From: Bacillota bacterium
GTDB taxonomy: Bacteria; Bacillota; DTU025; MWDF01
DNA: 64,000 nt
Assembly: GCA_029565935.1 (NCBI GenBank)
Contig: JAKQNF010000013.1
Coordinates: forward strand, 1 to 64,000
Reading direction: 5' to 3'
Position 1 is the stretch's first letter. The number at the start of each line of letters is the position of its first letter. The notes under the pieces were generated by a model that was given only the letters and a program-made list of their open reading frames with translations, ran no database searches and had not been told where the DNA came from. This document shows, piece after piece, positions 9,193-19,134 of this stretch. The position numbers and the translations under genes are program-made.

Positions 9193-9888
9193 TCAATCTT
9201 CGTCCCCGGATCCATCCGATCCGTACCTTTCCAGCATTCGCCCCATAACGTACATTGAGCCCAGATACTGGAATGCCAGCAGGAAGGAGCTGCCTATGAT
9301 TATCAACGCCCATATCATGCCCATCGTCACGTCGAAAGGCAACCCTAACATCCCCTTGACTTGGAGACATATGGTCCGCTCTTTTAGGGCTAGCCATGCG
9401 GTTACGATGCATAGTAAAAGTAGAGAGAGTGATGAAACAGCCACGAATATCTTAACCTTCGACTTTATGAGCTTGATGTCTTCGTAGCGTAAAGATCCCC
9501 CTTTGACAAGGACATAGCTGCCCACGATGCCCACAAGGCTGTTGAAAACAGGGAATCCCATGAAAAAGCCGTAGATCATAGCAGAATAGAACAGTGATAA
9601 CAAAATCAACTTGATGAAGCTTAGATCGAACAATCCAAGCAGGTGTTTCCTCAATAGCGTCAGATCTAGCAGGATACCGATGAGAAGGCCTGTTAACATG
9701 CATACCATTATCACTCTATCGTCACGGAATAGGGGTATGCTGCCCCACCAGAAGCATATCGTTGTGACTGCAGGCGTGAAAATGCCCATCACTGACAACG
9801 ATATCAACTTATCGAAAAATGTCAGACACGGCACTTTTCCGCAGGTCGACCTATGGCTGGTTCCACCAACGATTTGCATGATTATCAA
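9193..9888 (-). CDS. multi-pass membrane protein, hypothetical
   Basis: 231 aa with about 6 hydrophobic segments and an acidic C-terminus. Confidence 0.55.
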   Translation of the reverse strand: MIIMQIVGGTSHRSTCGKVPCLTFFDKLISLSVMGIFTPAVTTICFWWGSIPLFRDDRVIMVCMLTGLLIGILLDLTLLRKHLLGLFDLSFIKLILLSLFYSAMIYGFFMGFPVFNSLVGIVGSYVLVKGGSLRYEDIKLIKSKVKIFVAVSSLSLLLLCIVTAWLALKERTICLQVKGMLGLPFDVTMGMIWALIIIGSSFLLAFQYLGSMYVMGRMLERYGSDGSGDED

Positions 9889-10467
9889 TCTAACAGGAGT
9901 GTGGAACGGGCGTCAACATGCCCTGAGGATACTGATCTAATACTGCTTGTGGTCTGCGTCGTCCTGAAGATGGTAAGCGTATTACCCTTTTGCCCTCTAG
10001 ATTGATGCATTTGTTTCGTTGCCAATCTTTAAATTTGCTAGGGCATGACGTGTTTCTGTGACATTATGCTAGAATAGGCGAGCACGAGTGAATTGAATAT
10101 CTGATTGTTCAGCTTTCTTGGAGACATACAAGACACTAATATTTTTTAGTGATACGCCCTATATCCACAGCGACCGAGAACAGCTTGCCAAAAACCGCAC
10201 CAGGCTAGTCAAAACGACGTTCTATATGGGCGATAGACGATACTGGGTATATACAGGCGGGCATACCGAAAAGGTAAAAAAAGGTGGGGGAATTTGGTGC
10301 CGTGACTGTCAGATTCCAGCGATTTGACAGCTAAAGCTTAATGAAAAGAAAATTTACCTATTGCTATTCATAGAAATCGGGAATAAAATATAAATGCTGT
10401 CTAAAGTAAGGTTCGTCATGATTCCAAGCTCTGGCAGTTAGAAAAATTTAAGCGAGGTAAGAAACTA

Positions 10468-10755
10468 GTGGTTTACGAAGACAAGGTATTGAATTGCAGA
10501 GACTGTGGCAAGGATTTCGTTTTCACAGCAGGCGAGCAGGAGTTCTTCTCGCAGCGCGGCTTTGAGAACCAGCCGACGAGATGCCCCGAGTGCCGTAAAG
10601 CCCGCAAGATGCAGCAGAATGGCGGCAGCGCCAGGCAGATGTACGATGCGGTATGCACTTCGTGCGGCGCCCCGTGCAAAGTTCCCTTCCAGCCCAGCGG
10701 CGACAAGCCGGTCTACTGCAGCGATTGCTTCTCGGCCCATCGCACTGGCCGCTAA
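10468..10755 (+). CDS. zinc-ribbon domain protein (paired CxxC motifs)
   Basis: LNCRDCGKDFVFTAGEQEFFSQRGFENQPTRCPECRKAR...VCTSCGAPCKVPFQPSGDKPVYCSDCF. Confidence 0.85.
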   Translation: MVYEDKVLNCRDCGKDFVFTAGEQEFFSQRGFENQPTRCPECRKARKMQQNGGSARQMYDAVCTSCGAPCKVPFQPSGDKPVYCSDCFSAHRTGR

Positions 10756-10784
10756 GCAAAGGGACCTTCCAGAAAGGAAGAACG

Positions 10785-10817
10785 AAAGCAGGTCTTAACG
10801 GACCTGCTTTTATTGTT
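10785..10817 (+). terminator. Rho-independent terminator
   Basis: AAAGCAGGTC-ttaacg-GACCTGCTTTTATTGTT. Confidence 0.8.
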
Positions 10818-10933
10818 GTGCCCATAGTATGTTAGCTGGTTTGGACTTTCCTTGATGTTGTTCTTTGTAGTATAATTCCTTCATTAATAGTTGGATAGTC
10901 AAAGCAAAGACAACGACTGAGGAGGTAGCGCAA

Positions 10934-11677
10934 TTGAGCATGATAAGGAAAACCGTCATCGCACTCATGCTATCTGCACTGTTCGTCGCAGCAGCAATGC
11001 CTGCGCTGGCAGCCACTCCCAAAGAACAAGCGGATCTTTATTACTCGCTTCGCAAGGACATGAGCAACGTAAAGAAAGGGATAGAGCTAGTAGAGCAGGA
11101 GCTTGTAAAGAATCCGAATGACTACGAGCTGTTGTGGAGACAGGCTCGTTTCTACTGGTTCATGGGAGACAGAGCCGAAGGCAAAGAAAGACTGGCTAAC
11201 TTTGAGAAGGGGAAGGATTACGCAGAAAGAGCCACCGAGGCCAACGAGCAGGGCATAGACGGGCAGTATTGGCTTGCGGCCAGCATAGGCAGCGTTGGGA
11301 TAGAGCGTGGCATCATGGCCAGCCTCTTCATGGTGCCGTCCATGAAAAAGGCCCTCGAAAAATGCATCAAGATCGACCCTAAGCATGGCGACAGCCATTA
11401 TCTTTACGCAAGGCTTCTATGGCAGGTCCCGGGAATCGCCGGAGGAAACGTGAAGAAGGCCCTGGAAGAGGCCAAACTGTCTGTCCAATATGATCCAGGT
11501 GAAATCTCGCACTGGGTAGCTCTAGGGCAAATCGCTGCGGCCAACAAGGACTACAAGGAAGCTAGGACAGCTCTAGAGAAAGCGATCTCGATGCCAGACG
11601 ATCCGGAAGATCCTGTAGGAAGCCAGAAAGACAGGGAAGAGGCAAAAGCAGAACTTAAAAAGATAGAGGGTAAATAA
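10934..11677 (+). CDS. secreted TPR-repeat protein
   Basis: Signal peptide (VIALMLSALFVAAAMPALA), TPR-like helices; RBS GAGGAGG before the TTG start. Confidence 0.75.
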   Translation: MSMIRKTVIALMLSALFVAAAMPALAATPKEQADLYYSLRKDMSNVKKGIELVEQELVKNPNDYELLWRQARFYWFMGDRAEGKERLANFEKGKDYAERATEANEQGIDGQYWLAASIGSVGIERGIMASLFMVPSMKKALEKCIKIDPKHGDSHYLYARLLWQVPGIAGGNVKKALEEAKLSVQYDPGEISHWVALGQIAAANKDYKEARTALEKAISMPDDPEDPVGSQKDREEAKAELKKIEGK

Positions 11678-11687
11678 GGTTTGCGAT

Positions 11688-11717
11688 AAAGGCCGGGAGA
11701 CCGGCCTTTCTTTTTTC
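11688..11717 (+). terminator. Rho-independent terminator
   Basis: AAAGGCCGG-gaga-CCGGCCTTTCTTTTTT. Confidence 0.9.
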
Positions 11718-11801
11718 ATACACCGTAAAGTGGGGCTCAGCTGGACAAACGCCTGTATCGCCCGTGAGTTAGGCACTAGTTGGAGGGCCCGGAGGAGAAA
11801 G

Positions 11802-12461
11802 ATGAGGAAGGTAGCTGCTATCATGACGATATCACTTATGCTTGTGTTGGGTGCGGTCCTGATTGTCTGTCTTCCTTCTTCGAAGGAGGAGGCAACCGGA
11901 CAAATGCCGCAAGCAGGAGAAAACATCAACAGGAACCTCACAGACCTTTCGACGCTGCCCGATAATTCGATAAAAGGACCGCAGGAAATCGACATGTCCT
12001 CATACAGGCTGAGGGTCTATGGCAACGTACAGAAGGAGCTTGCCTATACATACGAGGAGATACTGTCAAAAGGAGGGATTAGCAGGTACTCCGTCTTGTA
12101 TTGCGTAGAAGGATGGGATGCTGCAGTCGTATGGGAGGGAACGAGGTTAATGGATATCATCCTTCCTTCGGGGCCGAAAGAGGGAAGCAAGGTAGTGGTG
12201 TTCCATTCCGTGGATGGTTATACGACCTCAATTCCATTAGAGGAGATCATGGCTAAGGACATGTTGATAGCCTATGGCGCCAACGGGGGAACGCTTCCCG
12301 TAAACGTAGGCTACCCATTCATAGTCGTCGCCCAGGATAAGCTCGGGTACAAGTGGGCCAGGTGGGTGATAGGCATAGAGGTATCCAGGGATGAAGGATA
12401 TGAAGGGTACTGGGAACAAAGAGGATATCCCAACGATGCAAACGTGAAGGATTGGAAATGA
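11802..12461 (+). CDS. membrane-anchored molybdopterin-dependent (sulfite oxidase-fold) oxidoreductase domain protein
   Basis: ORF 11730-12461, likely ATG at 11802; SRYSVLYCVEGWDAAVVWEGTRLMDIILPSG...LPVNVGYPFIVVAQDKLGYKWARWVIGIEV. Confidence 0.75.
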   Translation: MRKVAAIMTISLMLVLGAVLIVCLPSSKEEATGQMPQAGENINRNLTDLSTLPDNSIKGPQEIDMSSYRLRVYGNVQKELAYTYEEILSKGGISRYSVLYCVEGWDAAVVWEGTRLMDIILPSGPKEGSKVVVFHSVDGYTTSIPLEEIMAKDMLIAYGANGGTLPVNVGYPFIVVAQDKLGYKWARWVIGIEVSRDEGYEGYWEQRGYPNDANVKDWK

Positions 12462-12557
12462 TCCGTGATATGGGGTTCAGCGCATATCGGTTTGACACAC
12501 TAATAGTCATAGACTGGAATATAATATAGTCAGGAACGGTGATTGGAGGGACGAAAG

Positions 12558-13331
12558 ATGCGGAAAGCCTTCTTGATAATCGCCCTGCTGGTTATGCTTG
12601 CCGCAGCCTCCGGGCTGGTTCTTGCCTCGATCGATGGGATCTACGCCTTGAAGATAGGCGATAAGATACTAGTCGAACTTGACGAAGGCCAGAGACTGAC
12701 TATACTGCTGCTTGCCGACCCGGAAGTAAGATGCATCGCATTACCGGAAGGCGCTGTTTATGACGACGTAAGGCAAGTCTTGACCTGGATACCTGATTTC
12801 GACCAGAAAGGGGCGCATGTAATAGTCTTCAGTGGACAGCTGAACGGTGAGGACAAGACGACATATGTGCTTATATCAGTGCATAATGTCAACTGGGCTC
12901 CCGAAGCCGCCCTGGCTTATGCGCGACCGTCGTCAATTTGGCCGAATGACGAGATGGTGCCTGTCGATATTGTCCTTCAGGATCCTCTTTCCCGGAAGAT
13001 GGAGGTAACGATCAATAAGGTCGAGGTGGTAGACACCATAGTGAATTCGCGCTCGGTTGAGCAGAAGGCTATCAAAGCCGAAGACGGTAATGGCATGATC
13101 AGGAGGACTAGCATTGAGTTCACACAGAGGATGTTCGAGGGCAAGGAAGGTGTGGACTACCGTGTTGAGGAAGGTATGCTCTATCTTCTGGCATCAAAGC
13201 CTGTCACTGCGACTGAAAGGCATTATAAAGTCAATTTCACCCTGACCCACCCGATAACGAGGCTATCTGATTCAGGGGAAGTGATCATCAGGGTCACAGA
13301 AGGGATGCATGAGATATTACCATTTAGGTGA
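12558..13331 (+). CDS. secreted protein with an Ig-like/cadherin-like fold
   Basis: ORF 12543-13331, likely ATG at 12558; signal peptide; DEGQRLTILLLADPE...LTWIPDFDQKGAHVIVFSG resembles He_PIG-type repeats. Confidence 0.55.
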   Translation: MRKAFLIIALLVMLAAASGLVLASIDGIYALKIGDKILVELDEGQRLTILLLADPEVRCIALPEGAVYDDVRQVLTWIPDFDQKGAHVIVFSGQLNGEDKTTYVLISVHNVNWAPEAALAYARPSSIWPNDEMVPVDIVLQDPLSRKMEVTINKVEVVDTIVNSRSVEQKAIKAEDGNGMIRRTSIEFTQRMFEGKEGVDYRVEEGMLYLLASKPVTATERHYKVNFTLTHPITRLSDSGEVIIRVTEGMHEILPFR

Positions 13332-13411
13332 CTTGATGCCCAGAGGACCGACCTTAAGGAACGGAGCACATTAGTCGGTCATCATGGGTACAGGGCTTAT
13401 AGGAATGGTAG

Positions 13412-13442
13412 ACAGGAAGCCGCCGATGGGTCGGCTTCCTGT
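13412..13442 (+). terminator. hairpin, probable terminator
   Basis: ACAGGAAGCCG...CGGCTTCCTGT stem; weak T tract. Confidence 0.5.
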
Positions 13443-13628
13443 TCATATAAAAACAGGACACCGACAAGGAAGGCATATGGCGAATGACTTTGTATCGGCT
13501 TAACGTTTATTTGGTATGGATACAGATTTCACCCTGACTCAATGGTAAGTTATGCCCCGGGGTTGGAGGAACAAAGGCCGGGATGGTGTAATATCATAAT
13601 AAGCCATATAGATGATGTGGAGGTTAAA

Positions 13629-14594
13629 TTGAACACTATAGAGGAAAGATACTCGATCGGTGCCAGGACCTTATTGATACTCTTGGCGATCAATATCCCG
13701 CTTGCGGCCATTAAGCTCGTGGCAGGGATTGTGTCCGGAAGCTCCGCTCTAGTATCCAGCTCCATCATCACTACGATGACAGCGCTTACTACGGTGTCGA
13801 CGATAACTGAGATGAGACTGGCAACAAGGCCGGCCGACAAGAGGAAGTTCTTCATGCAAAGCAGGCTCGGCGTGATATTCACAAGGCTTGTGGCAACGGC
13901 CTTAGTCATCTTCGGCATAGTCCTCGTACGTGGAAACATCGTGAACCTTCTGACGGGAGATTACGGCAGGCCCAGCTGGATAGCCATACCTGTCTGCGTA
14001 CTGTCGGTCATCCTCAAGGAGTATGCATACATCATAACGAGGAGCTCGGCTGCAAAGACCCACAACAGCGCTGTGATGACGGAGGCCATATACCAAAGGA
14101 TCGACATGGGAGCATCCGCCATAGCTCTGCTTGGAGCGACGCTTGGGATGCTTTTGTTCCCGGTCATCGATCCTCTGTTCGGCGTAGTTATAGCGGCCGC
14201 GCTGTCATGGATGGGGCTGCAGTTATGGTGGAATTCGATAGTAGAGCTCCTGGAAGAGAAGCTGGAACCCCAGCTCATAGGGTCGATAAAGCGCGTCTTG
14301 GCAGGATTCAACGGCAGCACCGGCAAGATCACCCTCAAGCAAGCCACCACAAAGAAGTATGGCGGTTTCGTCTATGTCGACGTAGTGGTCGGAATGGATC
14401 CATCGATTTCGCTCTACGCTTCCCATGAAGCTGCGGATAGGATAGAGGATATGATCAAAAGGGCACTTCCGTTCGTCTCAGGAGTCGATGTACAAGCCGA
14501 GCCGGCGGAAGGGCACGGCGGGAGCGAGGACCTAGGAGCGGATGCGGCGATTTTCGAGCAGGAGAAGCACGACGGAAGCAGTGAGGTGTCTTAA
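13629..14594 (+). CDS. cation diffusion facilitator (CDF) family transporter
   Basis: ORF 13542-14594, likely TTG at 13629 after GGAGG; NIPLAAIKLVAGIVSGSSALVSSSIITTMTAL plus a C-terminal CDF domain. Confidence 0.75.
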   Translation: MNTIEERYSIGARTLLILLAINIPLAAIKLVAGIVSGSSALVSSSIITTMTALTTVSTITEMRLATRPADKRKFFMQSRLGVIFTRLVATALVIFGIVLVRGNIVNLLTGDYGRPSWIAIPVCVLSVILKEYAYIITRSSAAKTHNSAVMTEAIYQRIDMGASAIALLGATLGMLLFPVIDPLFGVVIAAALSWMGLQLWWNSIVELLEEKLEPQLIGSIKRVLAGFNGSTGKITLKQATTKKYGGFVYVDVVVGMDPSISLYASHEAADRIEDMIKRALPFVSGVDVQAEPAEGHGGSEDLGADAAIFEQEKHDGSSEVS

Positions 14595-14596
14595 GG

Positions 14597-15724
14597 ATGC
14601 GTACCGAGAGCTTTTTCAAGGGATTCGGCAGGGAGCATGCAAGGGCCATCGAGCTAATGAGGAAAGGCTTGCTCAAAGAGGAGAACGGCAATGTCGTGCC
14701 CGATGATGTCAAGGAGGAGCTCGTCGCGAGGGGCCTTGCATACAAACAAAAGGGCAAGCTTCTCATCGACCCTGAGTATGGATATTTCCTCGGGATAGAC
14801 ATAGGAGGTACGTCAGCCAAGTCGATGCTGATCGATTTTGGCTTCAAGGCGGTGGCCGGCAGCTTCAGGAGCGAGGACAGAGGGTCGGAGATCAATGTTT
14901 TCAAGCATAACCTGGAAAGGGCGCTCGACGGGACGATGGGATCCGCAAATCCGAGAAGGATACTGGGCATAGGCATAGCCCTGCCTGGCACGGTGGATCC
15001 GTCGCACGGCAAGGTGTTGTTCACGACCAACGTACAGTTCCTTTCGGGTCTCAGGGCCATAGAACTGCTGCCGCGTAAATTCGCGTCGGCTTGGGCCGAC
15101 CTGCCCATGAAGCTAGAGCACGATTGTAAAGCGGCCGTTCTGGCGGAAAAGCTCGCCGGCGGGCCCGGGCACACCGAGAGGAAGGAATCTTCAATAGTAG
15201 CGGTCACCGTCGGCACAGGGGTGAGCGCAGGTTCATACGTGAACGGTTCGGTGATCAGAGGAGCTACGAACGCTGCCGGGGAATTCGGCCATATAATGGT
15301 GAATGGGCTCGACGGAAGACAGTGCGGCTGCGGGAAGGTAGGATGCTTGGAAGCGGAGGCCTCCGGATCGGCCATGCAGGCCAAGTGGCTGGAACGTACC
15401 GGCACGAAGGCTACCGTGGTAGAGATAGCAGAAGCCGCGATGGACGGGAACATCGACGCGATCGAGCTGTTCAAGGAGACCGGTAGGTGGCTGGGACTAG
15501 GCCTGAGCTACATAGTCAACCTGATGGAACCCGAACTGATAACTCTATACGGAGGTGTATCGGCCGCATACGACCTGTTCTCGGAATCACTTAACGAGAC
15601 GCTGTCCAAGCACGCCTGGCCGCTGGCCAACTGGAAGGTAGAACGCTCGATGATCGGTTCTGAGATAGTGGGTCTTGGCGCGGCCTTAGTTGCATATGAG
15701 CATATTCTCGGTTCTGCGACATAG
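14597..15724 (+). CDS. ROK family protein (sugar kinase or regulator)
   Basis: GYFLGIDIGGTSAKSMLIDF; GHIMVNGLDGRQCGCGKVGCLE zinc motif; roughly 60 aa N-terminal extension. Confidence 0.88.
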   Translation: MRTESFFKGFGREHARAIELMRKGLLKEENGNVVPDDVKEELVARGLAYKQKGKLLIDPEYGYFLGIDIGGTSAKSMLIDFGFKAVAGSFRSEDRGSEINVFKHNLERALDGTMGSANPRRILGIGIALPGTVDPSHGKVLFTTNVQFLSGLRAIELLPRKFASAWADLPMKLEHDCKAAVLAEKLAGGPGHTERKESSIVAVTVGTGVSAGSYVNGSVIRGATNAAGEFGHIMVNGLDGRQCGCGKVGCLEAEASGSAMQAKWLERTGTKATVVEIAEAAMDGNIDAIELFKETGRWLGLGLSYIVNLMEPELITLYGGVSAAYDLFSESLNETLSKHAWPLANWKVERSMIGSEIVGLGAALVAYEHILGSAT

Positions 15725-15746
15725 GAAGAACGGGGGTGCCGGCAAG

Positions 15747-17477
15747 ATGTCCGCTGCCATCGCCAATTATGAACGCTGGAGAAAGTTCAAAGCATTGGAT
15801 CCAGAACTTAGGTCCGAGCTAGAAAAGATAAGGAACGATGGCGGTGAGATAGAGGAAAGGTTCGGCTCCAGCCTGGAGTTCGGGACGGCGGGGCTGAGGG
15901 GGACAATCGCCGCAGGCACGAACAGGATGAACATCTACACGGTGCGCAAGGCCTCGTTGGGGCTTGCGCGCTTTGTCATCAAGAACGCGAAGAGGCCGTG
16001 GTCGATAGCCATCGCGTACGACAACAGGCGTAAGTCAAGGATATTCGCAGAAGCTGCCGCGGGGGTCTTCGCCTCGAACGGCATAAAGGCCCTAGTCTTC
16101 GATGAGATACAACCCACACCGGTACTGTCCTACTCCGTCTTACACCACAGGGCGGATGCAGGCGTCATGATCACCGCAAGCCATAACCCGAAGGAATATA
16201 ACGGCTATAAGGTCTATTGGAAGCACGGTGGCCAGGTCGTCGACGAGTTGGCGCTGGCCATCACGAAAGAGTTAGATGCCATAGAGGACGAACTGGGAAT
16301 CGAGGGGATGAGCGTCAGAGACGCGGAGGCGTCCGGCCTTTTGGAGTGGATAGGGCATAAGACGGTGGACAGCTATCTTGAGAATGTGCTCGGACTTATC
16401 ACCGAAAGGGCCGCAATAAGAAACCACGCCAAGCTGCCAATGGTATACACCCCCCTTTATGGCACCGGCGCGAGGCTGGTCCCAGAAGTCCTGCACAGGT
16501 CCGGATTCGAAGGGGTGAGATACGTAGAGGACCAGATGATACCCGATACCGAGTTCGGAAACGTGAAGAGGCCCAATCCGGAGGAACCCGAAGCTTTCAC
16601 TGAGGGGCTTGCGCTTGCGAAGAAGTGCGGCGCTAACCTGGTGATGGCGACGGATCCGGACGCTGACAGGCTCGGGGCCATGAGCAAGGAGAATGACGGA
16701 TCGTTCAGGCTTATCACCGGCAACCAGATGGGAGCGTTATTGATAGACCACCTACTTGCGAAACCTGGCCTGAACGAGGCGAGGACCAGGGGGAGCGTGC
16801 TGATAAAGACCATCGTCACCTCGGATCTCGGAGCATCCGTAGCCAGGAAGAAGGGCATAGAGGTGGTCGAGGTGCTGACTGGGTTCAAGTACATAGGCGA
16901 GCTCATAGACAGATACGCGGCGACGGGGGAAAAGAAGTTCTTCTTCGGTTACGAGGAAAGCTATGGTTACCTCGCAGGGGGGTTCGTAAGGGACAAGGAC
17001 GCCGTCCAGATAGCGTTGCTGGTAGCCGAAATGGCGGCTACGCTGGCAGACAGGGGGCTTACGCTTGGTTCTAGACTGGATGAGCTATATGAGGAGCACG
17101 GCTATTTCGTCGATGGGATCATCAACGTCTCCCTTGAAGGCATTGAAGGGCAGAAGCGCATAAGGGAGATCATGTCTTCCCTGAGGGCAGAAGCGCCCTA
17201 TGTGGTCGGGGTTAACCGCATCATCTCCACCGCCGATTACCAGGAAGGCATGATAAGATTCACGGACGGGAGGGACCCAGAACGGACTGGCCTGCCTTTG
17301 TCAAACGTTCTGAAGTACGTACTGGAGGACGGGTCATGGATATGCATAAGACCGTCCGGGACGGAGCCTAAACTGAAGATATACGTCAGCGCCAGCGCAA
17401 AGGACAGGACCGCAGCCGAGGAGAAGGCCGATTACCTGAAGCGGGAGACCCAGCGGATGGTCATGGCAAGAGGCTGA
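15747..17477 (+). CDS. phospho-sugar mutase (phosphoglucomutase/phosphomannomutase)
   Basis: GTAGLRGTIAAGTNRMN; GVMITASHNPKEYNGYKVY; ATDPDADRLG; IRPSGTEPKLKIY. Confidence 0.93.
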   Translation: MSAAIANYERWRKFKALDPELRSELEKIRNDGGEIEERFGSSLEFGTAGLRGTIAAGTNRMNIYTVRKASLGLARFVIKNAKRPWSIAIAYDNRRKSRIFAEAAAGVFASNGIKALVFDEIQPTPVLSYSVLHHRADAGVMITASHNPKEYNGYKVYWKHGGQVVDELALAITKELDAIEDELGIEGMSVRDAEASGLLEWIGHKTVDSYLENVLGLITERAAIRNHAKLPMVYTPLYGTGARLVPEVLHRSGFEGVRYVEDQMIPDTEFGNVKRPNPEEPEAFTEGLALAKKCGANLVMATDPDADRLGAMSKENDGSFRLITGNQMGALLIDHLLAKPGLNEARTRGSVLIKTIVTSDLGASVARKKGIEVVEVLTGFKYIGELIDRYAATGEKKFFFGYEESYGYLAGGFVRDKDAVQIALLVAEMAATLADRGLTLGSRLDELYEEHGYFVDGIINVSLEGIEGQKRIREIMSSLRAEAPYVVGVNRIISTADYQEGMIRFTDGRDPERTGLPLSNVLKYVLEDGSWICIRPSGTEPKLKIYVSASAKDRTAAEEKADYLKRETQRMVMARG

Positions 17478-17493
17478 TTCTGATACGCAGACG

Positions 17494-17528
17494 AAAAAAA
17501 CCGCCCGTCGATGGGCGGTTTCCTTTTA
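17494..17528. terminator. bidirectional Rho-independent terminator
   Basis: GAAAAAAACCGCCC-gtcgat-GGGCGGTTTCCTTTT between convergent genes. Confidence 0.85.
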
Positions 17529-17544
17529 TCCGTGCCGATAGGTC

Positions 17545-19134
17545 TCATGAGACCCAGAAGACTGCCTCCCTGGCCGAAGTCCCTGCCATCCTGACCGGTT
17601 TGTCATCGTTGTAAGCTGCATGCCTTAGCATCGCGAATATGGTGAAAGCATCTTCCTTGCGACCGATCCTCTCTGCGATCTCTACGGCTCCGAAGCGCTC
17701 CGCCTTCCTGCTCTGCAAAAACTCGATGGCCATGTCCAGACAGAGCAGGGCCTGGCCCGCGCTCAGCTTACCCGACTCTACTCCTGGCTGGTTGTAGGCG
17801 TTGATGCCGGTCATGGCCGCATAGAAGCCCACGGCCCTTTCGAATAACGATATGAGAAGTCCTAGGTGGAAGGCATTAACCTCAGGGACTGTGATCGTGA
17901 TCGTAGGGCGGGCCTTCTGCATCAGCGCCTGTCGTGTACCTACAAGGAAAGCAGCGAGGAAATCCCCACAGGTGTTCTTGCCGTCCACGTTCATAGACTG
18001 GCCGATCCTGTCCCTAAGCACCTCGATGAAAGTGACTAGGTACTGATCGGGCCCTTCCACGAGCTGCTGCACGTAGGAATGCTGATCGGTAGAGCCTTTG
18101 TTTCCGAACAGGGTCAGCCCCTGGTTCACTCTCGCGCCCGATCTGTCCAATTCCTTCCCCAACGATTCCATCACCAGCTGTTGCAGGTACTTAGCGAATA
18201 GCGCCAGCCTGTCCTTGTAGGGGAGGACGACGAGGGACCTGTTAGTCTTGCCGTTTGTCGCGAGCAGCCATGACAAGGCCATTATCAAGGACGGATTGTC
18301 GCGCCAGTCGGACGTGCGTCCCAAAGCGTCGCAATACCTTGCCCCTTCGAGCAACGCATCGGTGTCTATTCCCTGTAGTGATGCGGGCAGCAACCCAACG
18401 GCCGACAGCACAGAAGTGCGCCCTCCGACCCAGTCCCACATTGGGAAGCGTCTTATCCATCCTTCCGTTTCTGCGAGCCTGTCCAACGAGCTGCCCTTCT
18501 GCGTTATCGCTACAGCCTGCCTCTGGAATGACAGACCTTCGGCCTCCAGGCGCCTTTTCGCCTCGAGCATGCCGTTCTTCGTCTCGGCCGTGCCGCCGCT
18601 CTTGGAGACTATTATGAAAAGGGCGCTATCTAGCGCGCCTTCAAGGGAACCGAATGTCCTGTCGAAGCCGTCAGGATCAGTGTTATCCATGAAATGCGCC
18701 ATCATGTTATCGCTGCGTCCGCCCAGTGAGTCGTTGACGAGCTGGGGCCCGAGGGCCGATCCGCCTATACCTATGAGGACAAAGCTCTGGAACGGCTTCC
18801 CCGTAGAGGATTTCACCTTTCCGTTGTGCACATCGGATGAGAATTGTTTTATGGCCTCGTAAGTGCCCACTATCTCATCGGCTATTGCCGGCTCAGGGCT
18901 CAAGGCAGGGTTCCTGAGCCAATAATGACCGACCATCCTGCCCTCGTCGGTGTTGGCGACGGCCCCCTTTTCGATTGCGTCCAACTCTGCGAGGGCCGAC
19001 GCAGCCTTCTCTCTAGACCCCTCGTATGCCTCCGGCTGGAGCAGCATGCCACTGTAATCCAGCGAGATATGGCCGAGGGGGTCAAAGTAGCTCATCGAGG
19101 AGTACCTCGTCCATTGGTTGGGCAAAACAATCAC
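17545..19134 (-). CDS. pgi: glucose-6-phosphate isomerase
   Basis: FVLIGIGGSALGPQLV; VSKSGGTAETKNGM; GPDQYLVTFIEVL; 529 aa. Confidence 0.92.
   Translation of the reverse strand: MIVLPNQWTRYSSMSYFDPLGHISLDYSGMLLQPEAYEGSREKAASALAELDAIEKGAVANTDEGRMVGHYWLRNPALSPEPAIADEIVGTYEAIKQFSSDVHNGKVKSSTGKPFQSFVLIGIGGSALGPQLVNDSLGGRSDNMMAHFMDNTDPDGFDRTFGSLEGALDSALFIIVSKSGGTAETKNGMLEAKRRLEAEGLSFQRQAVAITQKGSSLDRLAETEGWIRRFPMWDWVGGRTSVLSAVGLLPASLQGIDTDALLEGARYCDALGRTSDWRDNPSLIMALSWLLATNGKTNRSLVVLPYKDRLALFAKYLQQLVMESLGKELDRSGARVNQGLTLFGNKGSTDQHSYVQQLVEGPDQYLVTFIEVLRDRIGQSMNVDGKNTCGDFLAAFLVGTRQALMQKARPTITITVPEVNAFHLGLLISLFERAVGFYAAMTGINAYNQPGVESGKLSAGQALLCLDMAIEFLQSRKAERFGAVEIAERIGRKEDAFTIFAMLRHAAYNDDKPVRMAGTSAREAVFWVS

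Noticed and set aside
10118-10327. 69-aa ORF upstream of the zinc-ribbon gene
   Set aside because: No recognisable homology; ambiguous start; cannot be supported
10505-10835. several overlapping small ORFs around the zinc-ribbon gene
   Set aside because: All share the same DNA as the CxxC-rich frame at 10468-10755, which alone shows conserved motifs and an RBS context
14455-15474. 339-aa minus-strand ORF opposite the ROK gene
   Set aside because: Ser/Pro/Leu-rich antisense frame; the ROK motifs on the plus strand are unambiguous
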